Translations under genes and position numbers: made by a program
The notes under the pieces: generated by a model
Seen by the model: only the letters and a program-made list of their open reading frames with translations
What the model was told of the DNA's origin: nothing
The model's database searches: none
Shown here: positions 52,727-61,477 of the stretch, piece after piece
Layout: each line of letters begins with the position of its first letter
Numbering within the stretch: the stretch's first letter is position 1
Assembly (NCBI GenBank): GCA_020692355.1
Contig: JAIMKP010000001.1
Location: 62,001 to 126,000, forward strand
Direction of reading: 5' to 3'
Length of the DNA stretch: 64,000 nt
Source of the DNA: Desulfosporosinus sp.
GTDB taxonomy: Bacteria; Bacillota; Desulfitobacteriia; Desulfitobacteriales; Desulfitobacteriaceae

Positions 52727-54775
52727 TTAAGCAGGACACAGGTTGACAAAGGTATCATGAATGGCAGTTGCCGGACGTCCTGTCCCTTTGCTTCCCATGT
52801 CCGTGGGGCTGCCATTGACCAAGTCATTCAAGTCATGCTCCCCGCTGCCGTGCCAACCTTGGAAACACATCAGCGTATCTTCACGAATCGTCGCGCTAAG
52901 CTTCACTGGGAGCAGAATTTCGCCCTGTTGGTTATAAACCCTGACAAGGTCGCCGCTGTGTAAGCCCAACCTTTTCGCCGCCAGCGGATTTATCCGGAGA
53001 CAGGGCTCCCCTGTTCCCCAAGTCAGCCAGGGTAAATTCAGAAACTGCGAGTTGTTGCCCGCCTGACTGTGGGGTGTCATAAGCCGGAAAGGATAGGCTG
53101 CCGGAGCCGAAGCCGGTTCAGAATAAACCGGCAATAAGGGTAATCCTTCACGAGCAGCTGTCAGAGAAGAAATTTCAAATTTCCCCGAGGGGGTTTTAAA
53201 CCTGATCTCCTCCCAAGCCACCTGAGGCCATTTCAATTTGCGGGGGCCTTGTAATAATTCTCTGTAATCATCAATCCCCAAACAGGCATTTATTTCCTGG
53301 TTGAATTCCCCGGCCAGCCACTCCTCTTCCTTGCCGGCCGTGGGAAAACTACATACGCCGGGCGACAATTCGTTAAGTTTGCCAGACAATTCCCAAGCTA
53401 TCTGCAGATCCGATTTACTCTCGCCCAGGGGAGAGATGGCCGGTTCATTAATCCCTATCCAATGATGCCAATAGCTTGGCACCACATCCCATTCTTCGAA
53501 CTGGGTAGTCGTCGGCAAAAAAATATCGGCATAACGGGAACTCCGGTTTAAAAATTGATCCACTTGTACTACTAAGTCCAGATCTTCCAACGCACTTTTT
53601 AGACTGCCGGTGTGGGCATCTTGCCAGAGGTCTCTCTGTGCCAGCCAGAGCATCTTGACCGGTGGATCCGTTGTTTCTGTCAACTCCGAACCCAGAAGGT
53701 TGATATTGATTTTTCTGTGCCCAACTGGATGTCTAGAAGTCACGCAATCCCTGGTGTAGTAAGAAAACAAATCCCAGAGAGCCAGGGAAGGATTATATAA
53801 ACCCGCACCGGATTTACCCAGGTTACCTGTGAGCGCCGCCAGGGCAATGATGGCCCTGACATTCTGCCCTCCGTTCGTGTGACGTTGTAATCCCAAGCCG
53901 GTCCAGATAGCGGCCGGGGAGTTCAGCGCGTACAATTCGGCCACTTCTTTAACAGCCTCTCTGGGCAAAGCGGTTTCTTGCTCAACCCAATCATAACTGA
54001 TACTGGTCAGATAAGCAAAAAATGCTTCATAGCCCTCAACACGTTGCACCAAAAATTCTGGATCGTGCCAGCCGTTCTCGACAATGGTTTTGGCCATTCC
54101 CAAGGCAAGGGCACCGTCACTACCCGCCTTAGGCCGAAGATAAAAATCAGCCTGCGCCGCGGTTGAGGTAAAAACGGGATCGATGACCACCACCTGAGCT
54201 CCCCACGTTCTGGCTCTGTCGATGAAATGCATTTGGTGCACGGCGGTCCAAGCCGGATTGACGCCCCACAGAACTATCACCTTGCTGTTGACCATGTCCT
54301 CGGGATCGGGCTTTTCCATTGACCCCATACTGTACAGATAAGCATCCAACCCGGCAGACCAGCAGGAATTGCCCTCAGTCACCGTAACCGAACCCAGTCC
54401 ATCAAACAGAGCATTAACGGCATAATGCAACAGTCCCATGTTTCCGTAATGTTTACATAAGCAGACCGGCAGGAAACTATGGTAACGACCCTTTAATTCC
54501 AGGATTTTACGCGCAATAACCTCCAGTGCCTCATCCCAGGTGATCGAGCACCAGTTCCCAGAACCCCTGGGAAATTGTCGTAAGGGATGAAGAACCCGCT
54601 CTGAACTGTAAACCCTTTCCACGTAAGCATAACCTTTGGCACACAGATTTCCCCGCGTGAAGCCATGGGCGGGGTCGCCACTGACCCGCACCAGTTTTCC
54701 GTTTTCCACATGACTTAAAATAGCGCAGGTACTAAAACAATTGCGTGGGCAAAGATTACGGAACACTTTTGGCAC
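52727..54775 (-). CDS. second molybdopterin oxidoreductase, without TAT leader
   Basis: Catalytic bis-MGD enzyme (682 residues). GTG 54775 follows GGAGGTGA by five bases; a longer frame to 54856 lies in non-coding sequence. The protein starts almost directly with the [4Fe-4S] Cys (CPRNCFSTC) and has no twin-arginine leader, so it should be cytoplasmic. Other features are GNSCWSAGLDAY at the Mo-ligand region, VLWGVNPAWTAVHQMHF, GLQRHTNGGQNVRAI and a final LVRVYNQQGEILLPVK barrel. It is about 100 residues shorter than its neighbour at 48262. Substrate unknown. Confidence 0.87.
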   Translation of the reverse strand: MPKVFRNLCPRNCFSTCAILSHVENGKLVRVSGDPAHGFTRGNLCAKGYAYVERVYSSERVLHPLRQFPRGSGNWCSITWDEALEVIARKILELKGRYHSFLPVCLCKHYGNMGLLHYAVNALFDGLGSVTVTEGNSCWSAGLDAYLYSMGSMEKPDPEDMVNSKVIVLWGVNPAWTAVHQMHFIDRARTWGAQVVVIDPVFTSTAAQADFYLRPKAGSDGALALGMAKTIVENGWHDPEFLVQRVEGYEAFFAYLTSISYDWVEQETALPREAVKEVAELYALNSPAAIWTGLGLQRHTNGGQNVRAIIALAALTGNLGKSGAGLYNPSLALWDLFSYYTRDCVTSRHPVGHRKININLLGSELTETTDPPVKMLWLAQRDLWQDAHTGSLKSALEDLDLVVQVDQFLNRSSRYADIFLPTTTQFEEWDVVPSYWHHWIGINEPAISPLGESKSDLQIAWELSGKLNELSPGVCSFPTAGKEEEWLAGEFNQEINACLGIDDYRELLQGPRKLKWPQVAWEEIRFKTPSGKFEISSLTAAREGLPLLPVYSEPASAPAAYPFRLMTPHSQAGNNSQFLNLPWLTWGTGEPCLRINPLAAKRLGLHSGDLVRVYNQQGEILLPVKLSATIREDTLMCFQGWHGSGEHDLNDLVNGSPTDMGSKGTGRPATAIHDTFVNLCPA

Positions 54776-54829
54776 AGGAATCACCTCCAAGCCCATAGAC
54801 CCACGTAAGATTGGTATAACAACAAAAAA

Positions 54830-55013
54830 GATCACTCGTATATGTGTTGGTCGCAAGACAAATCAGAAGAGCGGTAATGGTGGCTATGCCATAACTCACC
54901 AAAGTCCCTGCGATCATACCCTGAATAATCGGCATGGGAACGTATCTTATGGCTATTTTAAACAATCCGGAAATCCCAATAAACAAAACAATAATTCCGG
55001 CTATTAAAACTGC
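54830..55013 (-). pseudogene. membrane permease fragment (SulP/BenE/NCS2-like), decayed
   Basis: A hydrophobic frame AGIIVLFIGISGLFKIAIRY followed by VPMPIIQGMIAGTLVSYGI resembles one repeat unit of a permease of the BenE/SulP/NCS2 fold. It begins inside the stop region of the HTH gene and ends in a sequence with no similarity, so neither end is intact. It is a remnant; family is uncertain. Confidence 0.55.
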
Positions 55014-55684
55014 ATGGCTTCCCGGACAAAATCGGTAAGCGTTTTTAGCTCGTCAAGACTCAATTTGTCAAGATAGCTAAAAAACAAAGCGATGAGTTTA
55101 GTAATTTCAGGCCCAAGTTCATGACCGACGGTTTGAACAGCCGTGCCCATCACTGTGCCGACAAACATGGTCAATTGTATTTCCGAGCGATTCGAAACAT
55201 TCATCAAGTGCTCAATCATCTGTTTCCGCTTTTTGCCGAGTATATTGAGATACAGAATCAAAAGTCCGAGGATGTAGAGACAAAATTCCGCCTGGACAGT
55301 TACATGAGCAATTTTCTCTAAAAAGAGATCGACTGCTTGTTGGAGACGAAACGTCCGCACCTCCTCAAGTAAATCTAGCACCGAATCCTTGATAGCTCTC
55401 AATTCACTGGGGTTACAAATTGTAGTCCTCGTCTTACCGAAAAGCTCGTCAGCTTTGAGCGTTGGAGTAAAAACGATCATAGACCGCCCCGATTCATGGG
55501 AATTTATGGTATAGTCGCGTCTAAGCAAACCGGTTTTTTCCAACTCTTTTAACATATCATAAGCTGTCCATTTACTCACTCCGATCAGATTGGCTAAAGT
55601 TTTATAATGAACAGGCAAACCGGTCTTTTCATAAAGGTTCATAATCTGTTGCAAGAACTGCTTGCGTCTCTCAGTTATACCCAT
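55004..55684 (-). CDS. winged-helix transcriptional regulator with a hydrophobic C-terminal domain
   Basis: 226 residues. The N-terminal winged HTH reads VHYKTLANLIGVSKWTAYDMLKELEKTGLLRRDY, MarR/LexA-like. The C-terminal half is helical with one strongly hydrophobic stretch (AEFCLYILGLLILYLNIL, near 131-148) that might be membrane-associated or a dimer core. It is divergent from the CmpB-HD-MMPL genes and shares a 240 bp intergenic region carrying repeated TTGGGTCTTTTGGG motifs, so it probably regulates them. I do not recognise the specific family. Confidence 0.7.
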   Translation of the reverse strand: MGITERRKQFLQQIMNLYEKTGLPVHYKTLANLIGVSKWTAYDMLKELEKTGLLRRDYTINSHESGRSMIVFTPTLKADELFGKTRTTICNPSELRAIKDSVLDLLEEVRTFRLQQAVDLFLEKIAHVTVQAEFCLYILGLLILYLNILGKKRKQMIEHLMNVSNRSEIQLTMFVGTVMGTAVQTVGHELGPEITKLIALFFSYLDKLSLDELKTLTDFVREAMQF

Positions 55685-55726
55685 TCTGTTTCTTTCTCCC
55701 TCATTAAATTGACTTATTAATTCATC

Positions 55727-55754
55727 TTGACAGCAATGAAAAAAATGTTATAGT
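55727..55754 (+). promoter_or_regulatory. sigma-A promoter of the CmpB-HD-MMPL genes
   Basis: TTGACA (55727-55732), 16 bp, TATAGT (55749-55754). The leader to the first ATG would be about 160 nt. Confidence 0.6.
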
Positions 55755-55770
55755 GATTACAGATTTATAT

Positions 55771-55875
55771 TTTGGGTCTTTTGGGTATATCTTAATTCTA
55801 ACTGGCATAAAATGCAACTGTGTTCTCCCTGCAAGCGGAGAATTGTTTTGAAGCTATTCTTGGGTCTTTTGGGGA
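55771..55875 (+). promoter_or_regulatory. repeated TTGGGTCTTTTGGG motifs flanking a small hairpin
   Basis: TTGGGTCTTTTGGG occurs within 55771-55788 and 55858-55875, and a third related copy (TTTTTGGGTCTTTTG) at 57255-57269 just before the MMPL gene. Between the first two lies a stem TTCTCC/GGAGAA (55823-55842) followed by TTGTTTT, an attenuator-like structure. The repeats may bind the divergent HTH regulator or act in the RNA. Confidence 0.5.
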
Positions 55876-55924
55876 ACTCAGTCTAAGGTTTTACTGATGC
55901 CCTGATTAAAGGAGTTAATATTTA

Positions 55925-56671
55925 ATGCTTAGTTTGCTTTGGCTTGACCACTTTTCGCAGGCAGTCCTTACCTTTGCTGCTTACGCTTTTGCAGGTTGGA
56001 TATTGGAAAGCGCATACCGTTCACTCACCCAACAACATATCGTCAATCCCGGTTTCCTTAAAGGACCCTTTCTGCCGCTCTATGGTTCCTTTACACTCTT
56101 AGTAGTAATGACTGATCCGTGGATATCAGATCTCGCTTGGGAATGGCGATTTATTTATTTCGTAGTTTTAAGCACGGCTTTAGAGTACGTATCCGGGCTA
56201 TGTCTAGAGCGCTTTTTCCATTTGCAACTCTGGGACTACAGTGACACCCCGCTAAATTTTCAAGGACGGGTTGCCCTTCCTTATTCGCTGCTTTGGGGAG
56301 TCCTCGGTCTCATTTTTGCAAGTTTCATTCACCCGAAGTTCCATGTTTATTTACTAAGCATCCCGTCTAGTTCGAGAATCATTCTCGCATTCATTTTTAT
56401 GCTTTATCTTGTGTGGGATATCATCCAATCAACCATTCTTCTCCACCGTTTGGAACAAATGGTGGCTGTCTTCCAGCAGAGTCGTGGGCGCCAAAGTCAC
56501 GAGCGTTTAGTGGTTTTGTTCCGGCCCTTTCGCCGCTTACTTTCCACTTATCCCAAGCTGCGCCATACGGTGAACGAAACCGTTTCCTTGCTCCAAGCCA
56601 AACAGGATTCAGTGGAACAGTTCGTTAAACGGCAAAGACAAAAAATCCTGGGACAAAATAAAGGAAATTAA
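55925..56671 (+). CDS. CmpB-type membrane protein (putative ABC transporter permease)
   Basis: 248 residues, about six membrane helices, matching the CmpB family often annotated as an ABC permease without evidence of an ATPase partner. Characteristic sequence: YAFAGWILESAYRSLTQQHIVNPGFLKGPFLPLYGSF and STALEYVSGLCLERFFHLQLWDYS. The C-terminal 60 residues are a charged helical tail. First gene of a plus-strand set with the HD protein and MMPL exporter. ATG 55925 follows AAAGGAG. Confidence 0.8.
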   Translation: MLSLLWLDHFSQAVLTFAAYAFAGWILESAYRSLTQQHIVNPGFLKGPFLPLYGSFTLLVVMTDPWISDLAWEWRFIYFVVLSTALEYVSGLCLERFFHLQLWDYSDTPLNFQGRVALPYSLLWGVLGLIFASFIHPKFHVYLLSIPSSSRIILAFIFMLYLVWDIIQSTILLHRLEQMVAVFQQSRGRQSHERLVVLFRPFRRLLSTYPKLRHTVNETVSLLQAKQDSVEQFVKRQRQKILGQNKGN

Positions 56672-56690
56672 CACTTTACAGAAATTCGAG

Positions 56691-57197
56691 GTGAGCCCTT
56701 TGGTTTTTCAGGAGCTGGTGCAAGATATCCTAGAACATCCCGAATTCAAGCAGTTAGCTCAGTTTCCCCATCATAAACCATTCACTGTTTTCGATCACTC
56801 ACTCCATGTAGCTTGGTTAACCTTTACTTACTCAGAGCGATTACGGAAGGTCATACCTTCTTTCGATAGCCGTTCCGCTACACGGGGAGCGCTTCTCCAT
56901 GATTTTTTCCTCTATGACTGGCATTTGCCACGCCCCGATGGCAAGCACTGGCACGGCTTTCGTCATCCCCGTATCGCGTGTCAAAATGCTGGTCGGTGTT
57001 TTTGTCTTTCCAAGAAAGAACAAGACATCATTCTCTACCACATGTGGCCATTAACTCCCCGGTGGCCCCGCAGCCGGGAAGGATTCTTGGTTTGTTTTAT
57101 GGATAAAGTAGCAACTGTTGAAGAGTTCCGGCTTAAAATTAAGCATCAATCCGACCCTAAATTACCGGATAGCGAGATTTTGTCACGTGTTCGCTAA
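56691..57197 (+). CDS. HD-domain protein
   Basis: 168 residues of the HD metal-dependent phosphohydrolase type: HKPFTVFDHSLHVAW supplies the first His, GALLHDFFLYDWH the HD pair, and ILYHMWPL and CFMDKVATVEE the later ligands. The order suits a small HD hydrolase acting on a nucleotide or phosphoester, unknown. GTG 56691 overlaps GAGGTG of its own ribosome site and lies 20 bp after the CmpB-like gene. Confidence 0.82.
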   Translation: MSPLVFQELVQDILEHPEFKQLAQFPHHKPFTVFDHSLHVAWLTFTYSERLRKVIPSFDSRSATRGALLHDFFLYDWHLPRPDGKHWHGFRHPRIACQNAGRCFCLSKKEQDIILYHMWPLTPRWPRSREGFLVCFMDKVATVEEFRLKIKHQSDPKLPDSEILSRVR

Positions 57198-57316
57198 AGA
57201 ACATTAGGAGTTTGGAAAGTAGCAACCATTCACTCAATCCAAAATAGCATTTCGTTTTTGGGTCTTTTGTGTCAAAGTGTATTGTTGGATCAAAATCTTC
57301 AAGGAGGTGGTTTCTC

Positions 57317-59416
57317 GTGCTCGAGCGTTTCGCCAATGCAGTTGTACGCCATCGCATTCTAATTATTGTACTTTCGTTTCTCCTCGTCATTCCAGCCATC
57401 TACGGAATAGTGAACACTAAGACCAATTACGATATTTTTGCCTACTTGCCGCAAAACTTGCCTTCCGTGCAGGGGCAAAACATTATGAATGATACGTTTG
57501 GTTATGGTGGTACAGGAATCCTTGCTATTAAAAATCATACTGACTTTCAAGTGCAGGAACTCAAGCAACGACTGGAAAAAATAGATGGTGTAGAGAAAGT
57601 TAACTGGATTACGGATTTGGCAGATCTCGCTATACCACGCGATATTTTACCTTCCGTATTAACTGAGCAATTCTACGCGGGAAATAGCACCATGATACAA
57701 ATTCAATTTCAAGAAGAAGCGGCCTCAAACAAAACTCACCAAGCGTTGAAGGAGATCAAAAAGATGTTGGGGCCGAACATGTACCTGGCGGGTACACCGT
57801 CCATGATCAACGAATTGCGTGATCTCCTCGAAGGGGAGCGTAATATTTACGTTCTTGCGGCGGTTGGTTTTATCCTGATTCTACTCGGCGTGACATTGCC
57901 TTCTTTCCTGCTTCCTGTCCTGCTGCTCTTAGCCATCGGAATATCGATAACTTACAACATGGGCCTTGCCTACTACATTACCGGTTCGATGTCCTATATT
58001 ACTGCAGGCATAGGTGCTGCACTTCAGTTAGGAGTAACGATGGACTTTTCAATTTTTCTCCTCCATCGTTATGAAGAAGAACGTAAAACCAAGCCTAACA
58101 CAGAAGCTATGGTATCGTCTATTCACCGGACAGCCCTGGCTATTCTGTCAAGCTCGGCCACAGCAGTTGCCGGTTTTCTCGCCATGGCTACGATGCAACT
58201 GCTGCTGGGAGGGGATATTGGGCTGACCATGGCGAGAGGGATTATCTTAAGCGTAATAATGATTCTCACGTTATTGCCTGCGTTAATACTTGTGTCTGAT
58301 AAATGGGTCCGCAAATTGGAGCACCGCGCCTTTGTTCCTAGATTTGACCTCTTGGCCCGTTTAGTCACCAAACACTATAAAGCCGTCTTTGTCTTTTTCC
58401 TGTTACTTTTTTTTCCTGCCATTATAGGCCAACAAAACGTTAATATCGTTTATGATTTGGAACAACTTATGCCCAAGACGCTTCCTTCGATTCAAAACCT
58501 GGATCAAATTAAAAGAGATTTTAAGTCAACTGATTCAGCCTTTTTGGTCATGAATAGTCACATAACCGATCTCGGCCGGCAAAAGATTAGGCAAGAACTC
58601 AGTCATGTCGATGGTATTCAAAGTGTCACTGGATATGATAGTTTTGCAGATTCCGCCACGCCGCCCGACTTTGTCCCCCCAAAGTTAAAAGACATGTTTA
58701 TAAAGGGCCAGTATAGCTACATGATCATTCAGCTGAAGTACAATTCCTATGACGAGCGATCCACGCGGGCTATTGCTGAGGTCAACACCCTACTTAAGCC
58801 CTATGACGGAAATGTATACCTCACAGGTCAGCCCATTTTGCAAAGTGACCTGACCAGTTTAGTTAAGGAAGACATCAAGCGGGTCGACCTCTTTTCCGTG
58901 ATTGCTGTCTTTTTGATTCTTGCCATTGCTTTTCGTTCACTGGCCTTGCCCATTTTTCTCGTTGGAGGAATTGAACTTGCGATCCAGTTTAATCAAGGAT
59001 TGGATTTTTACTTAGGTCGCAACATGTCTTTTATTAGCACCTTTGCCATTGGCGCGATTCAACTGGGAAGTACCGTAAATTATGCTATTCTCCTCGTTAC
59101 CCGCTATCGTGAAGAATTGGAGCATCATCCTAAGGTGGAAGCCATGTATAGAGCCATGACGAAGAGTGGGCCAGCGATTTTAAATAGTGCTCTAGCACTC
59201 TTTGCAGCAACAATCAGTATCTGGATGTTTTCCTCGATCAATCTTTTAGGCGACCTCACTTTTATGATTGCTCGGGGAACGTTGATTTCGCTCTTTGTCA
59301 TCGTCTTCTTGCTACCTGCTGTTCTTTTGAGTCTCGAATCACTGACTTCCAAGTTCACCTTTGGTTGGCCCAAAACGCAACGTCATCTTGAAGAACGAGA
59401 TAACAAGGCATCGTGA
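57317..59416 (+). CDS. MMPL/RND-family membrane exporter
   Basis: 699 residues with the two-fold RND plan: TM1 (about 12-31), a large outside loop, TM2-6, then a second copy. Internal repeats VAGFLAMATMQLLLGGDIGLTMARGIILSVIMIL and ATISIWMFSSINLLGDLTFMIARGTLISLFVIV correspond between halves, with Asp residues in LGVTMDFSIFLLHRYEEER on the proton path. Such proteins export lipids or drugs. GTG 57317 follows AAGGAGG. It lies before a secreted repeat protein, a common pairing in Firmicutes. Confidence 0.9.
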   Translation: MLERFANAVVRHRILIIVLSFLLVIPAIYGIVNTKTNYDIFAYLPQNLPSVQGQNIMNDTFGYGGTGILAIKNHTDFQVQELKQRLEKIDGVEKVNWITDLADLAIPRDILPSVLTEQFYAGNSTMIQIQFQEEAASNKTHQALKEIKKMLGPNMYLAGTPSMINELRDLLEGERNIYVLAAVGFILILLGVTLPSFLLPVLLLLAIGISITYNMGLAYYITGSMSYITAGIGAALQLGVTMDFSIFLLHRYEEERKTKPNTEAMVSSIHRTALAILSSSATAVAGFLAMATMQLLLGGDIGLTMARGIILSVIMILTLLPALILVSDKWVRKLEHRAFVPRFDLLARLVTKHYKAVFVFFLLLFFPAIIGQQNVNIVYDLEQLMPKTLPSIQNLDQIKRDFKSTDSAFLVMNSHITDLGRQKIRQELSHVDGIQSVTGYDSFADSATPPDFVPPKLKDMFIKGQYSYMIIQLKYNSYDERSTRAIAEVNTLLKPYDGNVYLTGQPILQSDLTSLVKEDIKRVDLFSVIAVFLILAIAFRSLALPIFLVGGIELAIQFNQGLDFYLGRNMSFISTFAIGAIQLGSTVNYAILLVTRYREELEHHPKVEAMYRAMTKSGPAILNSALALFAATISIWMFSSINLLGDLTFMIARGTLISLFVIVFLLPAVLLSLESLTSKFTFGWPKTQRHLEERDNKAS

Positions 59417-59465
59417 CAGTTAACAATCTTTAAGCTTCACATTAAGAACAGGGAGGATAAAAGCG

Positions 59466-60986
59466 ATGAACGTAACAAAACGGAAATGGTATGTATCCTT
59501 GGCCGTCATAAGCATAGGGACCATGCTTTTGAGCGGAACTCAAGCTTATGCTGCTACTCCGGTTAATATTCAGGATCGAGAAACTGTTTACTCCATCCTT
59601 AATACAGACGGAAGTATGAAGAAGACAACGGTTGTTGATTGGCTCCATCTCGAAGGGGACGGCAATTATACGATTGCCGACGGGGGTGGACTAAACAATG
59701 TCAAGAATTTAAATGGCGATGAACAGCCGAAGTTACAAAATAATCAGATCATCTGGCAGGCCAAAGTTAACGGTCAGCAGGATATTTATTATTCCGGAGA
59801 CGTGAACAAAGAACTTCCTGTCAAAGTAAGGATTGACTACTATCTTGATGGTCAGAAGATTGATGCCGCCTCCTTAGCCGGCAAAAGCGGCACGTTGAAG
59901 ATTAACATTACTCTCCAAAACCAACTCAAAAATGACCAGACTCTATCCTATGAGGGTTACGCTAAAACAAAGCATACGGAAGCCAAAACCATCTATACGC
60001 CAATGCTATCTTTAGTTGCCCTGAACGTGCCCACGGATCATTTTTCCGATATTAAATCCGGGGATGCCATGACCGTCATGACCGGTAAAACAATGGCCAT
60101 AACCTGGATGGCTGTACCAAATCCAGAAACAACCGTCTCCTTGGAAATGAAAGGCAGCAACATTGAACTAGACCCCCTTACCATTACTTTGATCCCGAAA
60201 CTGCCCGCCATTCCTGATATACCTATTAAAGGAGAGTTGGAGCAATTGACGGCCGGTATAGGGCAATTCACATTGGCCCTGGACAAGATGGGAAATGGCA
60301 TTACCCAGTTGGTTGGCGGAGAACAGCAAGTGAAAGACGGGCTGAGTAAGCTGTCCGGTGGCCTAGGACAATTGAGTCAAGCCAATCAGGCTCAAATCGA
60401 TCTGTTGAAGAAATCATTGGATACAAACAAGTCCCTGCTCGGGTTGGCGCAAAACTTAATGGCTGCCAATCCCAAAGACCCCAATCTCCAAATGCTGTCC
60501 CAAGGTCTCCAAGGCCAGCAGCAGATGTTGACCCTGCTTGCCGAAGGTGGCCAGGTAGAGGGACAGCCCTTTCCCAGCTTAAACACCATCGGTGATGGAC
60601 TAAAACAATCGCAATCCGGGGCCAGTCAGTTGGCCGATGCTATGGGCCAGCTTAAGAAGGGTACGGCTGATTTGGGGACTGGGATTGGTCAATTAGCCCA
60701 GGGTGGCGGTCAGATGAAACAGGGGCTTATCTCCGGGTTAAACAAAATCTACGCTGGGGAGGAACTTCTTGCTCAAACAAAAACAGCCGCGGATCGATAT
60801 GATACGTTCTTGGGAAAACCGGCGGGAGCAACGGGTGAAGTGCGCTTCATTTTAAAGACCGATTCAATTAAAGCATCTTCAGTGAAGACAAATTCAACTG
60901 CAAATTCGGCTTTTCCTGCTCCGACTCATAAGCAGGAGTCGTTTTGGAGCAAAGCAGTTGGCTTTATTCTGGCCTTGTTTCGCTAA
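59466..60986 (+). CDS. secreted/anchored YhgE-like heptad-repeat protein
   Basis: 506 residues. A signal peptide (WYVSLAVISIGTMLLSGTQAYA) is followed by a beta-rich region, then from about 260 Gly-rich heptads such as LSKLSGGLGQLSQANQAQ and MGQLKKGTADLGTGIGQLAQ, similar to the repeat region of YhgE/Pip proteins. A C-terminal hydrophobic helix (VGFILALF) could anchor it. It follows the MMPL gene by 49 bp and probably acts with it at the membrane; no enzymatic motif is visible. Confidence 0.75.
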   Translation: MNVTKRKWYVSLAVISIGTMLLSGTQAYAATPVNIQDRETVYSILNTDGSMKKTTVVDWLHLEGDGNYTIADGGGLNNVKNLNGDEQPKLQNNQIIWQAKVNGQQDIYYSGDVNKELPVKVRIDYYLDGQKIDAASLAGKSGTLKINITLQNQLKNDQTLSYEGYAKTKHTEAKTIYTPMLSLVALNVPTDHFSDIKSGDAMTVMTGKTMAITWMAVPNPETTVSLEMKGSNIELDPLTITLIPKLPAIPDIPIKGELEQLTAGIGQFTLALDKMGNGITQLVGGEQQVKDGLSKLSGGLGQLSQANQAQIDLLKKSLDTNKSLLGLAQNLMAANPKDPNLQMLSQGLQGQQQMLTLLAEGGQVEGQPFPSLNTIGDGLKQSQSGASQLADAMGQLKKGTADLGTGIGQLAQGGGQMKQGLISGLNKIYAGEELLAQTKTAADRYDTFLGKPAGATGEVRFILKTDSIKASSVKTNSTANSAFPAPTHKQESFWSKAVGFILALFR

Positions 60987-61091
60987 GCTGGGGAGCCCGC
61001 CAATATAACGTGGGTAGATGCTAGACAAAAATGAGATATTACCAAGCTGTTGAGTAGCTGGGAGAAAAATAGCGGAAAGAGGTTTTACACA

Positions 61092-61477
61092 ATGCGCCAA
61101 GTCGGAATCGTCGGAACCGGTTCTTATGTTCCCGGAAGATGTCTTAACCAATGTGGATTTGGAAAAGAGGGTCGATACCAATAGTGAACTCGTTCAACTA
61201 AAGTTGAACATCGAGACTTCGGTGGGGGAGTCTACCCCCACCGAAGCAAAGTACGAGGTACCACTCCCACTTGTAGAAGTGGGAGTCTCACGATTGGATG
61301 AATGGATTATCAGCCGTACGGGGATCAAGGAACGTCATATAGTAAAGAAAGATACGCCGGTATCAGAACTTTGTTATCTAGCTGCTTTGCGGGCAATGGC
61401 CGCTGCAGGGATAACTCCCGAAGAGTTGGATCTCGTGATCGTAACAACAGTTACTCCAGACTATATTTTTCCTTCAC
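61092..61477 (+). pseudogene. fabH: broken fabH (3-oxoacyl-ACP synthase III) with frameshift, insertion and truncation
   Basis: [14 protein letters not shown] begins at 61092, then a one-base insertion in the CCC at about 61130 shifts the frame; the next frame continues [16 protein letters not shown]. There a 114-base palindromic repeat (38 codons) is inserted in frame, after which [18 protein letters not shown] and [18 protein letters not shown] resume. Normal FabH would continue for about 220 residues (with the active-site Cys), but the sequence ends at 61477, the stop of mtaD on the other strand. So three separate lesions exist. It is not functional. Confidence 0.92.
61185..61300. repeat. 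long palindromic repeat, copy 4, in frame in broken fabH
   Basis: Opposite orientation to copies 1-3 relative to the window but plus-strand coding. It has the same three stems, with GTTCAACT/AGTTGAAC as in copy 3. In the fabH frame it reads [16 protein letters not shown], then [20 protein letters not shown]. It is inserted between DTN and DEWI of a conserved FabH region. Confidence 0.95.
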
